From Lutibacter sp. (GTDB lineage: Bacteria > Bacteroidota > Bacteroidia > Flavobacteriales > Flavobacteriaceae), in assembly GCA_030748365.1 (NCBI GenBank), contig JASMME010000084.1:1-6273 (forward strand): a stretch of DNA of 6,273 nucleotides, in the 5' to 3' direction. Position numbers and translations under genes: made by a program. Under the pieces are notes generated by a model. The model searched no databases. It was given only the letters and a program-made list of their open reading frames with translations, and had not been told where the DNA came from. Positions 1-6,273 of this stretch are shown here, piece after piece; within the stretch, counting starts at the first letter, position 1; each line of letters starts with the position of its first letter.

Positions 1-1
1 A

Positions 2-64
2 AGCATTGATGCTTTGGTGACAGCTTTAAAAAATCAAAGCAATCGTATCCTAGTAAGCAATTAA
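2..64 (+). CDS. Possible 3' end of an unidentified converging gene
   Basis: Frame 2 of the plus strand is open from the left edge to a TAA at 62-64 and would give 20 residues, SIDALVTALKNQSNRILVSN. The composition is protein-like, with an amphipathic helix followed by a short strand-like end. The convergent placement against batE makes sense for a gene that begins outside the window. Twenty codons are too few to identify a family or to exclude a chance open frame. I do not recognise it. Confidence 0.35.
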   Translation, partial: SIDALVTALKNQSNRILVSN

Positions 65-134
65 TAAACGCCTAGCAACAGTTCAATCGACGGGCCTACG
101 ACCTACTATAAAAACCCCCAAAATCAAGGAAGCA

Positions 135-178
135 GGGAAGGATAAAAGTTAAAAAGGGTGTTTTTCCCGAGCCTTCCC
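135..178. terminator. Possible operon-end dyad downstream of batE
   Basis: A perfect 7-bp inverted repeat (GGGAAGG at 135-141, CCTTCCC at 172-178) encloses a 30-nt loop. Inside it a second weak pairing is possible, AAAAA (151-155) with TTTTT (161-165), or GGG/CCC followed on the minus strand by five T. It lies 10 nt beyond the batE stop and before a likely converging gene, the place where a terminator is expected. The outer stem has no T-run directly after it on either strand and the inner stems are short, so a strong intrinsic terminator is not proven. Confidence 0.35.
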
Positions 179-187
179 CAACAGCCA

Positions 188-943
188 TTAAATCTCTTTT
201 ATAGAAGTACTGGAAATCCAACCTGTTTGGCCATCGGCGATACGAATTTTTTTCCAGTCATCCAGTGCATCGAGAACCTGTACTTTTGTGCCTTCATGGA
301 GTTCAAAAACGAGCTCGCCACCTAGGCTGGGCGCATTGCTAACCACTGCTTTTTTGGCAAACACAATGGCTGGGCGTTCCAGTTCTACCGTACGTTGGTT
401 GCTATAGGCAAAACCAAGGCTTAGAGCCATGCCTAGCAAACACCCTAGCGAGAGGTTAAAAAAGAGCAATTTGATGCGGGAACGTCCGGAAAAATAATAC
501 CGCCAAAAAAACAGGGCCATCAACCATGAAAAGACCACTGCAATAAGCCCCCAGGTTTCATAGGAAAGCGGTTGGATGATCTTACGCGCAAACTTTTGCC
601 CAAAGGTTTCAGGCAGTGTTTCGATTACATCGATGGTCATTCGTTGGGCGAATTCAAGGTTAAAACGGGCATCCTCATGCCCGGGATCTACCTTCAGTGC
701 TTTTTCATAATAGTAGATGGCCGGGGCTACCTGGTTCATCTTATAGTAACAATTGCCTGTGTTGAAAAACAGGTCTGCATTGACAAAACCTTGTTCTTCA
801 ATAGACAAATAGACCCCTACCGCCCGGGTATAATTGGCTTCTTTATAAAAGGTATTGGCTTCTGAAAATAACTTTTCAGCGTCCTCCTGTGCCTGGGCGA
901 ACAAGCCCAGTACCATCCATGCGATACTTAGTATTTTCCTCAT
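188..943 (-). CDS. batE: BatE, TPR and SH3-like domain membrane protein
   Basis: This is a 251-residue protein when started at the ATG at 943. That start follows the batD TAG after a single base and gives a clean signal peptide (about 1-18, MRKILSIAWMVLGLFAQAQ). An upstream in-frame TTG at 961 would add six residues and is less likely. Two TPR-like repeats follow at about 22-50 and 56-89 (FFNTGNCYYKMNQ is the clearest). Two transmembrane helices lie at about 129-149 and 158-179 with a short basic loop (SGRSRIK) between them. A bacterial SH3-like domain ends the protein at about 190-251 (EGTKVQVLDALDDWKKIRI, then GWI). With a cleaved signal and a cytosolic basic loop, both the TPRs and the SH3 domain would be periplasmic. 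SH3-like domains of this type often bind peptides or cell-wall material. BatE is the last gene of the operon; its function is inferred from the family. Confidence 0.92.
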   Translation of the reverse strand: MRKILSIAWMVLGLFAQAQEDAEKLFSEANTFYKEANYTRAVGVYLSIEEQGFVNADLFFNTGNCYYKMNQVAPAIYYYEKALKVDPGHEDARFNLEFAQRMTIDVIETLPETFGQKFARKIIQPLSYETWGLIAVVFSWLMALFFWRYYFSGRSRIKLLFFNLSLGCLLGMALSLGFAYSNQRTVELERPAIVFAKKAVVSNAPSLGGELVFELHEGTKVQVLDALDDWKKIRIADGQTGWISSTSIKEI

Positions 944-944
944 C

Positions 945-2714
945 CTAAAGCTGTTTTTCAAGTTGGGTAATCAGTGCTTTGGCTTTTTCATACTCCTGTA
1001 CCATCATCACATTGGTCGTAGGCGTATAGCGGCCAAAATCACAGTCTTTTAAGACCTGTATAAAAGCATCAACCGTGGCCTGGTCGGTGCCCCTTGCTAT
1101 CAGAAGTTCTGAAATCCGCTCCTTAGAGATCTCGGCAGTTTCTACCTGAAGTTTTGCTTTTAAGAAATGATGCAGGGCCTTTTCCAGGGCAATATAGAAG
1201 GCTTCCTTTTTACCCAGTTGTTTCTTGGCTTCTGACAGGTATTTTCTGGCCAGCTTATCAGCCAGTCGGATCCTGTTCCCAAAAACATCCCCGGCCCTTG
1301 CGGCCCGTTTATTGCCCAAATAGATACCCAGTGGAATGGCCAGGAAGGGTAGCAGCAACAAGAGATAGAACAACATCGTTTTAAAAAAGGGCGGATTTTT
1401 TTTCAACTCAAAAACGCTGTTCAGGCTGATAAACCTAAAATTGTTATCACTACGGCTTACGGTTCTTTTGGAGACATTCGCAGTCGGTTCACCCGCACTG
1501 GCCACCACCGCATTGCCATCAGAAACTTCCATAAACAGAGGGTCGGTCGTGATTGTTCGGTATTGTTTTTCCTTTGGATTAAAATAGGAAAATACCAACT
1601 CCGGAATTTGGTATTTCCCAGCGTACTGGGGAACCACTGTATAGCTGTCTGAAATTTGCCCTTGCAGCCCCCGCAAGGTCGTTTTTACCCGCTCTTTGTG
1701 TTCCGGGGTATACACTTCCAGTTCTGGTGGGGTGGTGATGGTTGGAATCTCAAAAAGCTTTAGGTTTCCTTTCCCGGAAACCACTACCTGTACCTGGGCG
1801 GCATCATTGGCTTTCAGCCGTTGCTTATTGGCGATAACACGGAAGTCAAAATCACCCACTGCGCCAGAAAAGTTCAACGGTTTCCCGGCCGCTGGCAGGG
1901 CCTGTACCTGTATGTTTTTCAGGGCTGACTGGGCTGAATAATTGATGTTTCGGGTAATCATATTCCCAAAAAAATCACCCCGTCCTGTTGGAATCCCTAC
2001 AGAAAAATCCATCTTTATTTGTTCGATACTTAACTTGCCGGCGCGTTGGGGAATCAATACCGCCCGCTTCAGTACCACATATTTGTAATCCTCCCCGTTA
2101 TAGCTACCCCTCTTAACCTGGATTTCTTTTACTTCGATGTCCTGGTTCCAGAAGCCTTTGTACTGGGGAGAATCAGTAATGCGCCAGTCGTGTACGCTGA
2201 TGTTCTCGCTAACATAGAGTTTGTATACCACGTAGATACCTTCACCCACATAAGGACGCCTGTTGGATACTTCTGCCACCAGGTGTATGTTCTGCTGAGC
2301 GATATACTGCGGATTGTTGGGGTCTTTGGGAATCTCCACCGCTTTGGTAACGGTAAGCTGAACGGTATTTGACCGGAGTTTTTTCCCCTCGTAGTCTATA
2401 CTTGCAGCGCCTATGGTGAACCGTCCTTCTTTTAAGGGTTGCAGTACAAAGGTATAGGACTGTGAATAGGCTGATTTTCCGTTGATCCAGGACTGATTTA
2501 CTGAGGAGCTCGGTCCACCGACTACTTTAAAACCGGAAAAGCTGGGAGGCGTAAAATCATCGGCACCTTGCTTATTGATGGAAAATTCAATTCTGAATCG
2601 TTGGTTCACCCCTAGTTTGTGTTTGCTGACCTTGGTTTCAAAACGTACCTGTGCTGTCATTGCAACCGACAGGAGGCACCACAAAATGATGATATGTATC
2701 TTGGCTAATGGCAT
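945..2714 (-). CDS. batD: BatD, BatD-family membrane protein
   Basis: This 589-residue protein is the usual length for Bacteroidetes BatD. A signal peptide covers about residues 1-21 (ending AMTAQ). A large exported beta-rich region follows at 22-440, beginning with the family-typical N-terminal module (VRFETKVSKHKLGVNQRFRI) and containing later repeats of similar style, for example GAVGDFDF at 284-291. A single transmembrane helix lies at about 446-467, followed by GNKRAARAG. The basic flank puts the helical tail (470-589) in the cytosol. The tail segment ALEKALHHFLKAKL and the motif CDFGRY (557-562) parallel the tail of the gene at 5631-6273, so the operon encodes two BatD-type proteins. 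BatD is thought to bridge the vWA partners and a cytosolic partner, possibly the MoxR ATPase; this is inference. ATG at 2714 is 5 nt after batC, and the TAG stop is 1 nt before batE. Confidence 0.93.
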   Translation of the reverse strand: MPLAKIHIIILWCLLSVAMTAQVRFETKVSKHKLGVNQRFRIEFSINKQGADDFTPPSFSGFKVVGGPSSSVNQSWINGKSAYSQSYTFVLQPLKEGRFTIGAASIDYEGKKLRSNTVQLTVTKAVEIPKDPNNPQYIAQQNIHLVAEVSNRRPYVGEGIYVVYKLYVSENISVHDWRITDSPQYKGFWNQDIEVKEIQVKRGSYNGEDYKYVVLKRAVLIPQRAGKLSIEQIKMDFSVGIPTGRGDFFGNMITRNINYSAQSALKNIQVQALPAAGKPLNFSGAVGDFDFRVIANKQRLKANDAAQVQVVVSGKGNLKLFEIPTITTPPELEVYTPEHKERVKTTLRGLQGQISDSYTVVPQYAGKYQIPELVFSYFNPKEKQYRTITTDPLFMEVSDGNAVVASAGEPTANVSKRTVSRSDNNFRFISLNSVFELKKNPPFFKTMLFYLLLLLPFLAIPLGIYLGNKRAARAGDVFGNRIRLADKLARKYLSEAKKQLGKKEAFYIALEKALHHFLKAKLQVETAEISKERISELLIARGTDQATVDAFIQVLKDCDFGRYTPTTNVMMVQEYEKAKALITQLEKQL

Positions 2715-2719
2715 GTTGG

Positions 2720-3502
2720 TTACCAGTCTTTTTTGCGTTTGGTTTTTTTCCCTTTGGCCTTTTCAGCATTGAGTTTCTGCTGTGTTTTATGCTCCTCGTT
2801 GTTCATGGCCTCTAAGAGTTGTTTCATTTGCTCAGGACTTAGCTGATCAGGTCTCGGTTTGGGGGGCTGTGGATCCTTGCCCTTGTCTTTGGGAGATTCT
2901 CCGGGGTCTTTGGGGTCTTTGTCCCCGTCTTTTGGGTCCTGAGAAGACTTGTCTTTTTGATCCTGGTCATTTCCCCCTCCCTGATCCTGCTGCTGGTCTT
3001 TGTTGTCTTTGTTATCCTGTGAATTCTGTTGGTCTTTGTTTTGTGATTGCTGATCCTCCAACAACTCCTGTGCCATGGCCAGGTTATAGCGCGTTTCCTC
3101 ATCCTCAGGCCTGTTTCGCAGGGCATTTTTATAGGCTTCTACCGCCGGTCCGTATTGTTTTTCCTTTATAAACGCATTGCCCTTATTGTGAAATACATCC
3201 GCTTTGGCTACCTTGTCTGTAAGGGTCTTTTCCAGCCATTCAAACTGGGCAATCGCCTCTTTGTTACGGCCCTGCTCGTATACGGCATTGCCCAGGTTAT
3301 AGGCTGCTTTCGAATACGCAGGATTCTTAGACAGGGCTTTTTTATAAGCAATTTCTGCTTCGTCAAATTGTAGCTGATGGAATTTCTTATTACCTTCCCT
3401 AAGGTCGTTGCGCGCTTCACGGGCCAATTGCGCGGCTGTTTGTTCCTGAGAAAACAGGCCGCCCGTAAAACTTATAAACACTATCAATACAATCGTTCTC
3501 AT
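2720..3502 (-). CDS. batC: BatC, exported TPR protein with polar low-complexity linker
   Basis: This 260-residue protein begins with a likely signal peptide (residues 1-18, ending near LFSQ), followed by TPR repeats at about 33-66, 67-100 and 104-137, with YNLGNAVYEQG and FHNKGNAFIKE as clear TPR helix-A segments. A linker at about 150-218 is made almost entirely of Asp, Gln, Lys, Asn, Gly, Ser and Pro. A conserved-looking helix, LSPEQMKQLLEAMNNEE (221-237), then leads to a very basic tail ending KRKKDW. TPR proteins bind partner proteins, so BatC is probably a periplasmic scaffold for BatA/B/D; this is inferred from family and context. The ATG at 3502 lies 4 nt after the batB stop, so translation is probably coupled. 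The extreme composition creates long shadow reading frames on both strands, which are not genes. The number and exact limits of the TPRs are estimated by eye. Confidence 0.9.
   Translation of the reverse strand: MRTIVLIVFISFTGGLFSQEQTAAQLAREARNDLREGNKKFHQLQFDEAEIAYKKALSKNPAYSKAAYNLGNAVYEQGRNKEAIAQFEWLEKTLTDKVAKADVFHNKGNAFIKEKQYGPAVEAYKNALRNRPEDEETRYNLAMAQELLEDQQSQNKDQQNSQDNKDNKDQQQDQGGGNDQDQKDKSSQDPKDGDKDPKDPGESPKDKGKDPQPPKPRPDQLSPEQMKQLLEAMNNEEHKTQQKLNAEKAKGKKTKRKKDW
2849..3055 (-). repeat. Low-complexity D/Q/K/P-rich coding segment of batC
   Basis: This segment encodes residues 150-218 of BatC, a hydrophilic linker with no predicted fold. It includes an exact 9-bp tandem duplication at 2903-2911 and 2912-2920 (GGGGTCTTT on the plus strand), which is in frame and encodes KDPKDP. 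Further imperfect GTCTTT-type units follow on both sides. Such a tract can change length by replication slippage in 3-nt steps without breaking the frame. The limits are approximate. Confidence 0.75.
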
Positions 3503-3506
3503 TTGC

Positions 3507-4538
3507 TTATCGTTGGTTGAACAAATTCAACTGCTGGATCCAGCTTGTTTTCTTTTCCAGTAGCAAGGTGTCTATGGTCAACAAGAGGAATCCAATGGCT
3601 ATAAACCACTGAAACTGGTCTTTATAATCTGAAAACCGTGTGGTCTCAAAGTCACTTTTTTCAGCCTTTAGCAACAGGGCCTCTATGGCAGCAATGGTTT
3701 CCCGGGTCTTGTTACCGTTGATATAGCTCCCTTTGCCTTCCTGGGCGATTTCCTGTAGAATGGGGCTGTTCATCTTAGTGATGACCACTTCTCCTTGATC
3801 GTCTTTTTTATAGTGAATGCTTCCGCTCTGTTGCATGGGTATGGGGCCTCCCTTTTCAGTACCTACTCCGATGGTATGGATTTCAATACCCTGGACCACC
3901 GCCTGTTCCACCAAATCCAGGGCGCTGTCCTCGTGGTCTTCGCCATCCGAAGCAATAAACAAAAAGCGGTTTGTCTGTTCATCATTGTCAAAATAGCCGA
4001 TGGCCCGTTCAACAGCCTCGTTGATAGAGGTTCCCTGACTCGAGACCATGTCAGGATGGGCATTTTGTAAAAACATCTTGGCAGCAGCATGGTCTGTGGT
4101 AATGGGTAGCAGGGGATAGGAATTGCCTGCGTAAATAATGATGCCAATCCGATCACCCCCCAGTTTATCAATGACTTTGGTGATGAGCTGTTTGGCTTTT
4201 TCCAAGCGGTTTGGGGCGATATCTTCCGCCAGCATGCTTTTGGATACATCGAGGGCAAAAACAATGTCTACCCCCTGTCTTTTGACAGTTTCAAGCTTGG
4301 TTCCCATTTTGGGATTTGCCAGGGCCACCACCAGGAAAACCAAGGACAAACAGACCATGGAGATTTTTAACACCGCTTTAAAGGCAGATCTATCCGGGCT
4401 TAGCCTGTTGAGCAAAGAAGCCTCGGAAAATTGCCTTTGTACGCGTTTTTTCCACCAGGATACGCCTAAGAACAAGGCAATCAACAGGGGAATGACTGCG
4501 AAGTAGATAAAATAACCGGGTTCTTCTATTTGATACAT
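3507..4538 (-). CDS. batB: BatB, membrane-anchored vWA-domain protein
   Basis: This 343-residue protein has the same plan as BatA: helices at about 10-27 and 57-74, a vWA domain at about 90-290, and a C-terminal helix at about 309-327. The MIDAS residues are all present: DVSKS (D97, S99, S101), T170 in SQGTSI, and D198 in IASDGE. The segment between the first two helices is basic (WWKKRVQRQ), again predicting a periplasmic vWA domain. Shared signatures with BatA include SMLAxDxxPNRLE, DRIGIxxYAG and PITxD. BatB differs by an acidic stretch after the third MIDAS motif (DGEDHED) and a polar tail after the last helix (residues 328-343). ATG at 4538 is the only reasonable start because an in-frame TAG lies just upstream. 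The stop is 4 nt before batC. In related operons the BatA/BatB pair is thought to form a complex. The exact ligand is not known. Confidence 0.93.
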   Translation of the reverse strand: MYQIEEPGYFIYFAVIPLLIALFLGVSWWKKRVQRQFSEASLLNRLSPDRSAFKAVLKISMVCLSLVFLVVALANPKMGTKLETVKRQGVDIVFALDVSKSMLAEDIAPNRLEKAKQLITKVIDKLGGDRIGIIIYAGNSYPLLPITTDHAAAKMFLQNAHPDMVSSQGTSINEAVERAIGYFDNDEQTNRFLFIASDGEDHEDSALDLVEQAVVQGIEIHTIGVGTEKGGPIPMQQSGSIHYKKDDQGEVVITKMNSPILQEIAQEGKGSYINGNKTRETIAAIEALLLKAEKSDFETTRFSDYKDQFQWFIAIGFLLLTIDTLLLEKKTSWIQQLNLFNQR

Positions 4539-4636
4539 ATCAATCGTTTGTTTCTAGATGGCTATACATTATAAGCCTGTTTTGTTTTCTGAGTGAAAGC
4601 CCTGGGTTGCTCCCATGATTCAGCCCTTTCTTTCAG
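4539..4636 (-). other. 98-nt batA-batB intergenic gap
   Basis: This is the only gap longer than a few bases inside the operon. I see no convincing gene in it. Read on the minus strand it holds a small hairpin (TGGG-AGCAA-CCCA, about 4606-4618) and the sequence TTCACT, 18 nt, TATAAT (4597 to 4568). That resembles an E. coli sigma-70 promoter but not the Bacteroidetes TAnnTTTG type. An in-frame TAG lies 18 nt before the batB ATG, so batB cannot extend into the gap. It could hold an internal promoter or an RNA-processing site; neither is shown by sequence alone. Confidence 0.5.
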
Positions 4637-5644
4637 TTATATAAAACTTTTAAAAACGGTGTATTTCAACCCTTGTTCAAGCAGGATAAAAAATCCAGCC
4701 AACAGGAGTAAAAAACGGTATTTCTCATCGTAATTATAGTATTTAAATTCCGTTATCTCCGTTTTTTCCAATTGGTTAATCTCCTCGTAAACCGCCTTTA
4801 ATTTCATGTTGTCGGTCGCCCTAAAATAAGTGCCACCAGTCTCCTTGGCAATGAATTGCAGGAGGGCTTCGTCTATTTCCACCGGAGAGTTCCTAAACAG
4901 TAATTTTCCGGTGTTTGGGTCTTTGGCATAGGGAAAAGAGGCCGTTCCATTGGTGCCCAATCCAATGGTATACACCTTAATGTCCAAGCCTACTGCCAAC
5001 TCGGTAGCTGTTGTTGGATCTACAAAACCCGCATTGTTAACTCCGTCGGTCAATAATATAATAACCTTGCTTTTTGCCTTACTCTCCTTTAGCCTGTTTA
5101 CCGCTGAACCCAGGCCCATTCCTATGGCGGTACCTCCTTCCAATTCACCCCAACGGATTCTTGCAATGGTATTGCTGACAATGGTTTTGTCACTCGTTAT
5201 GGGGGTTTGGGTAAAGCTCTCCCCTGCATAGACCACAATCCCAATCCGGTCATTGGGCCGTTCGCTAACGAACTCCCGGGCCACTTTCTTAAGGGCTTCC
5301 AAGCGGTTTGGTTTTAGGTCGCGTGCCAGCATACTGGCCGATACATCAATGGCCATGACGATATCGATACCTCGGTTGGTCCTGGTTTTTGAATTGACGG
5401 ATACGGTTCGCGGTCTGGCCAGGGCTATCAGCAGCAAAGATAGGGACAAAAGCCTGAGAGTGGGCAATACCGGTTTCAATGCTGAGAGCAGGGACGCTTG
5501 CTTCTCAAAAGCCTTGGTGCTGGGGATGGTCAGCGTGGCACTTCCCTTTTTCCTGGTCTGATAAGACCATAAAATCAGCAAGGGGACAACGAGCAGTAGC
5601 CACAGCAAATGGGGATGTGAAAATTCAAAATCAGTCCAGCGCAT
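4637..5644 (-). CDS. batA: BatA, membrane-anchored vWA-domain protein
   Basis: This 335-residue protein has a short N-terminus, transmembrane helices at about 11-27 and 57-76, a vWA domain at about 92-290, and a C-terminal helix at about 309-326. The MIDAS metal site is complete: DVSAS (D100, S102, S104), T172 in GGTAIG, and D200 in LLTDG. The loop between helices 1 and 2 is rich in Lys/Arg (QTRKKG), which predicts a cytosolic loop and a periplasmic vWA domain. Length and layout are typical of BatA/BatB proteins, which are thought to assemble with BatD and TPR proteins in the envelope. ATG at 5644 is chosen because it gives the usual N-terminus leading into helix 1; the upstream gene overlaps it by 14 nt. 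No Shine-Dalgarno sequence is visible, as is normal for Bacteroidetes. It is assigned as batA rather than batB because it comes first and batB follows. It closely resembles batB, pointing to an old tandem duplication. Confidence 0.93.
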   Translation of the reverse strand: MRWTDFEFSHPHLLWLLLVVPLLILWSYQTRKKGSATLTIPSTKAFEKQASLLSALKPVLPTLRLLSLSLLLIALARPRTVSVNSKTRTNRGIDIVMAIDVSASMLARDLKPNRLEALKKVAREFVSERPNDRIGIVVYAGESFTQTPITSDKTIVSNTIARIRWGELEGGTAIGMGLGSAVNRLKESKAKSKVIILLTDGVNNAGFVDPTTATELAVGLDIKVYTIGLGTNGTASFPYAKDPNTGKLLFRNSPVEIDEALLQFIAKETGGTYFRATDNMKLKAVYEEINQLEKTEITEFKYYNYDEKYRFLLLLAGFFILLEQGLKYTVFKSFI

Positions 5645-6273
5645 CGGTTGGGGGTTTAGGCGGTTTTAATCCGTGTAACACTCGTTCTGAAAGGCGCCGG
5701 TCTTGTTGAATTTCTTCAATCAGCGGCTTAGATTTTGCAAATTTCACCAGGTCGGCTTGTTGCAATACCTTTTGTAATTCTTCTAGGGTCTCGGCCGATA
5801 TACCCAGGTCACTGGAATCGTTGAAATCACGCATGGTTACCAACAATTCTCGGGTGGTCGATTCCAGGGCTGGAATATGAATGGCCCTTTCGATATAGGT
5901 TCTGACAATATCGGTAAGTTCCGAGTAATAAGGTTTGACCTTGTTCTCTTCCAGCAGTGATTTTTCATCGAGCGACTGTAGACGCTCCATGGCTTGCTGA
6001 AAGGGAGGGATACTGACCTTGGCTTTCGGAACAGCTGCTTTTTTTCTAAAGACAACATAACCAATGACCGCCAGTAGCGCCAGCAGGGCAAACAACCACC
6101 AGAGCCAGTGCTTATAATCGTCCATCGTTTTGGGTTCCCTATTGATCGCTTTGATTGGAAACAGGCCTTGTTTACTGGTATCCACCTTTACCGTAGCCAC
6201 GGACAATAACAAGGAGTCGGTCAGGTACTTCCGTGTACCGATACGTACCTCTTGTCTAGGAATCAGGTATTGC
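5631..6273 (-). CDS. BatD-like / DUF4381-like membrane protein, C-terminal part (5' end outside window)
   Basis: The reading frame is open to the right edge (first full codon at 6272), so 213 C-terminal residues are visible and the start lies outside. Visible residues 1-48 look like the end of an exported beta-rich domain (IGTRKYLTDSLLLSVATVKV). A Trp/Leu-rich transmembrane helix follows at about 55-75 and ends in FRKK, which by the positive-inside rule puts the rest in the cytosol. The tail is helical and contains ALESTTRELL (136-145) and ADLVKFAK (173-180), the style of segments seen in DUF4381/BatD-type tails. It resembles the tail of BatD in this same window. The gene ends with TGA and overlaps batA by 14 nt, which suggests translational coupling. 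A gene of this kind commonly sits just before batA in Flavobacteriia. Its role in the Bat complex is inferred from context. No gene symbol is assigned. Confidence 0.85.
   Translation of the reverse strand, partial: QYLIPRQEVRIGTRKYLTDSLLLSVATVKVDTSKQGLFPIKAINREPKTMDDYKHWLWWLFALLALLAVIGYVVFRKKAAVPKAKVSIPPFQQAMERLQSLDEKSLLEENKVKPYYSELTDIVRTYIERAIHIPALESTTRELLVTMRDFNDSSDLGISAETLEELQKVLQQADLVKFAKSKPLIEEIQQDRRLSERVLHGLKPPKPPTDALD

Noticed and set aside
2046..2372. Plus-strand open frame of 108 residues
   Set aside because: It lies wholly antisense to batD, has no family-like motif, and batD is clearly the coding frame.
2839..3126. Minus-strand open frame of 95 residues in another frame of batC
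   Set aside because: It is a shadow frame over the same low-complexity tract, made of Thr/Lys/Arg repeats; BatC explains the sequence.
2782..3171. Plus-strand open frame of 129 residues
   Set aside because: It is an antisense shadow created by the skewed codon composition of the batC linker; it is rich in Cys, Pro and Trp with no domain.
4138..4506. Plus-strand open frame of 122 residues
   Set aside because: It is antisense to the conserved vWA region of batB and has no independent support.
4568..4597. Sigma-70-like promoter (TTCACT, 18 nt, TATAAT) before batB
   Set aside because: Bacteroidetes primary promoters use a TAnnTTTG-type -10 element, so an E. coli-like match in A/T-rich DNA is weak evidence. 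It is not annotated as a promoter.
4569..4616. 15-codon minus-strand mini-ORF in the batA-batB gap (starts MGATQGF)
   Set aside because: It is too short, has no ribosome binding site or recognisable feature, and is likely a chance frame.
4606..4618. Hairpin TGGG-AGCAA-CCCA as a terminator after batA
   Set aside because: The stem has only 4 bp and no T-run follows it.

Overview
The window holds most of a Bat (Bacteroides aerotolerance) operon, all on the minus strand and read from high to low coordinates. The order is the 3' part of a BatD-like membrane protein gene, then batA, batB, batC, batD and batE. The set and order of genes, the protein signatures and the lack of Shine-Dalgarno sequences before the starts all point to Bacteroidetes, most likely a member of the Flavobacteriaceae. 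That placement is inferred from gene order and protein style, not from a marker gene.

Layout: 5631-6273 is the C-terminal part of a BatD-like/DUF4381-like protein whose start lies beyond the right edge. It overlaps batA (4637-5644) by 14 nt. A 98-nt gap (4539-4636) separates batA from batB (3507-4538). After that the genes are almost contiguous: 4 nt to batC (2720-3502), 5 nt to batD (945-2714) and 1 nt to batE (188-943). The left 187 bases hold an A/T-rich, dyad-containing end region. At the very edge they also hold the possible last 20 codons of a converging plus-strand gene.

How the parts fit: BatA and BatB are membrane-anchored von Willebrand A (vWA) proteins, each with a complete MIDAS metal site and a vWA domain predicted to face the periplasm. 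BatC and BatE carry periplasmic TPR repeats, and BatE adds a C-terminal SH3-like domain. BatD and the upstream BatD-like protein each have a large exported part, one membrane helix and a helical cytosolic tail. Together they look like an envelope complex. In this family it is usually paired with a MoxR AAA+ ATPase and a DUF58 protein encoded upstream, which would lie outside this window. The biochemical function of Bat complexes is not firmly established; aerotolerance, stress and envelope roles have been proposed.

I found no mobile element, CRISPR array, RNA gene or clearly new system. The most interesting points are the three-pair architecture of the operon, the highly polar repeat-bearing linker in BatC, and the single sizeable intergenic gap between batA and batB.
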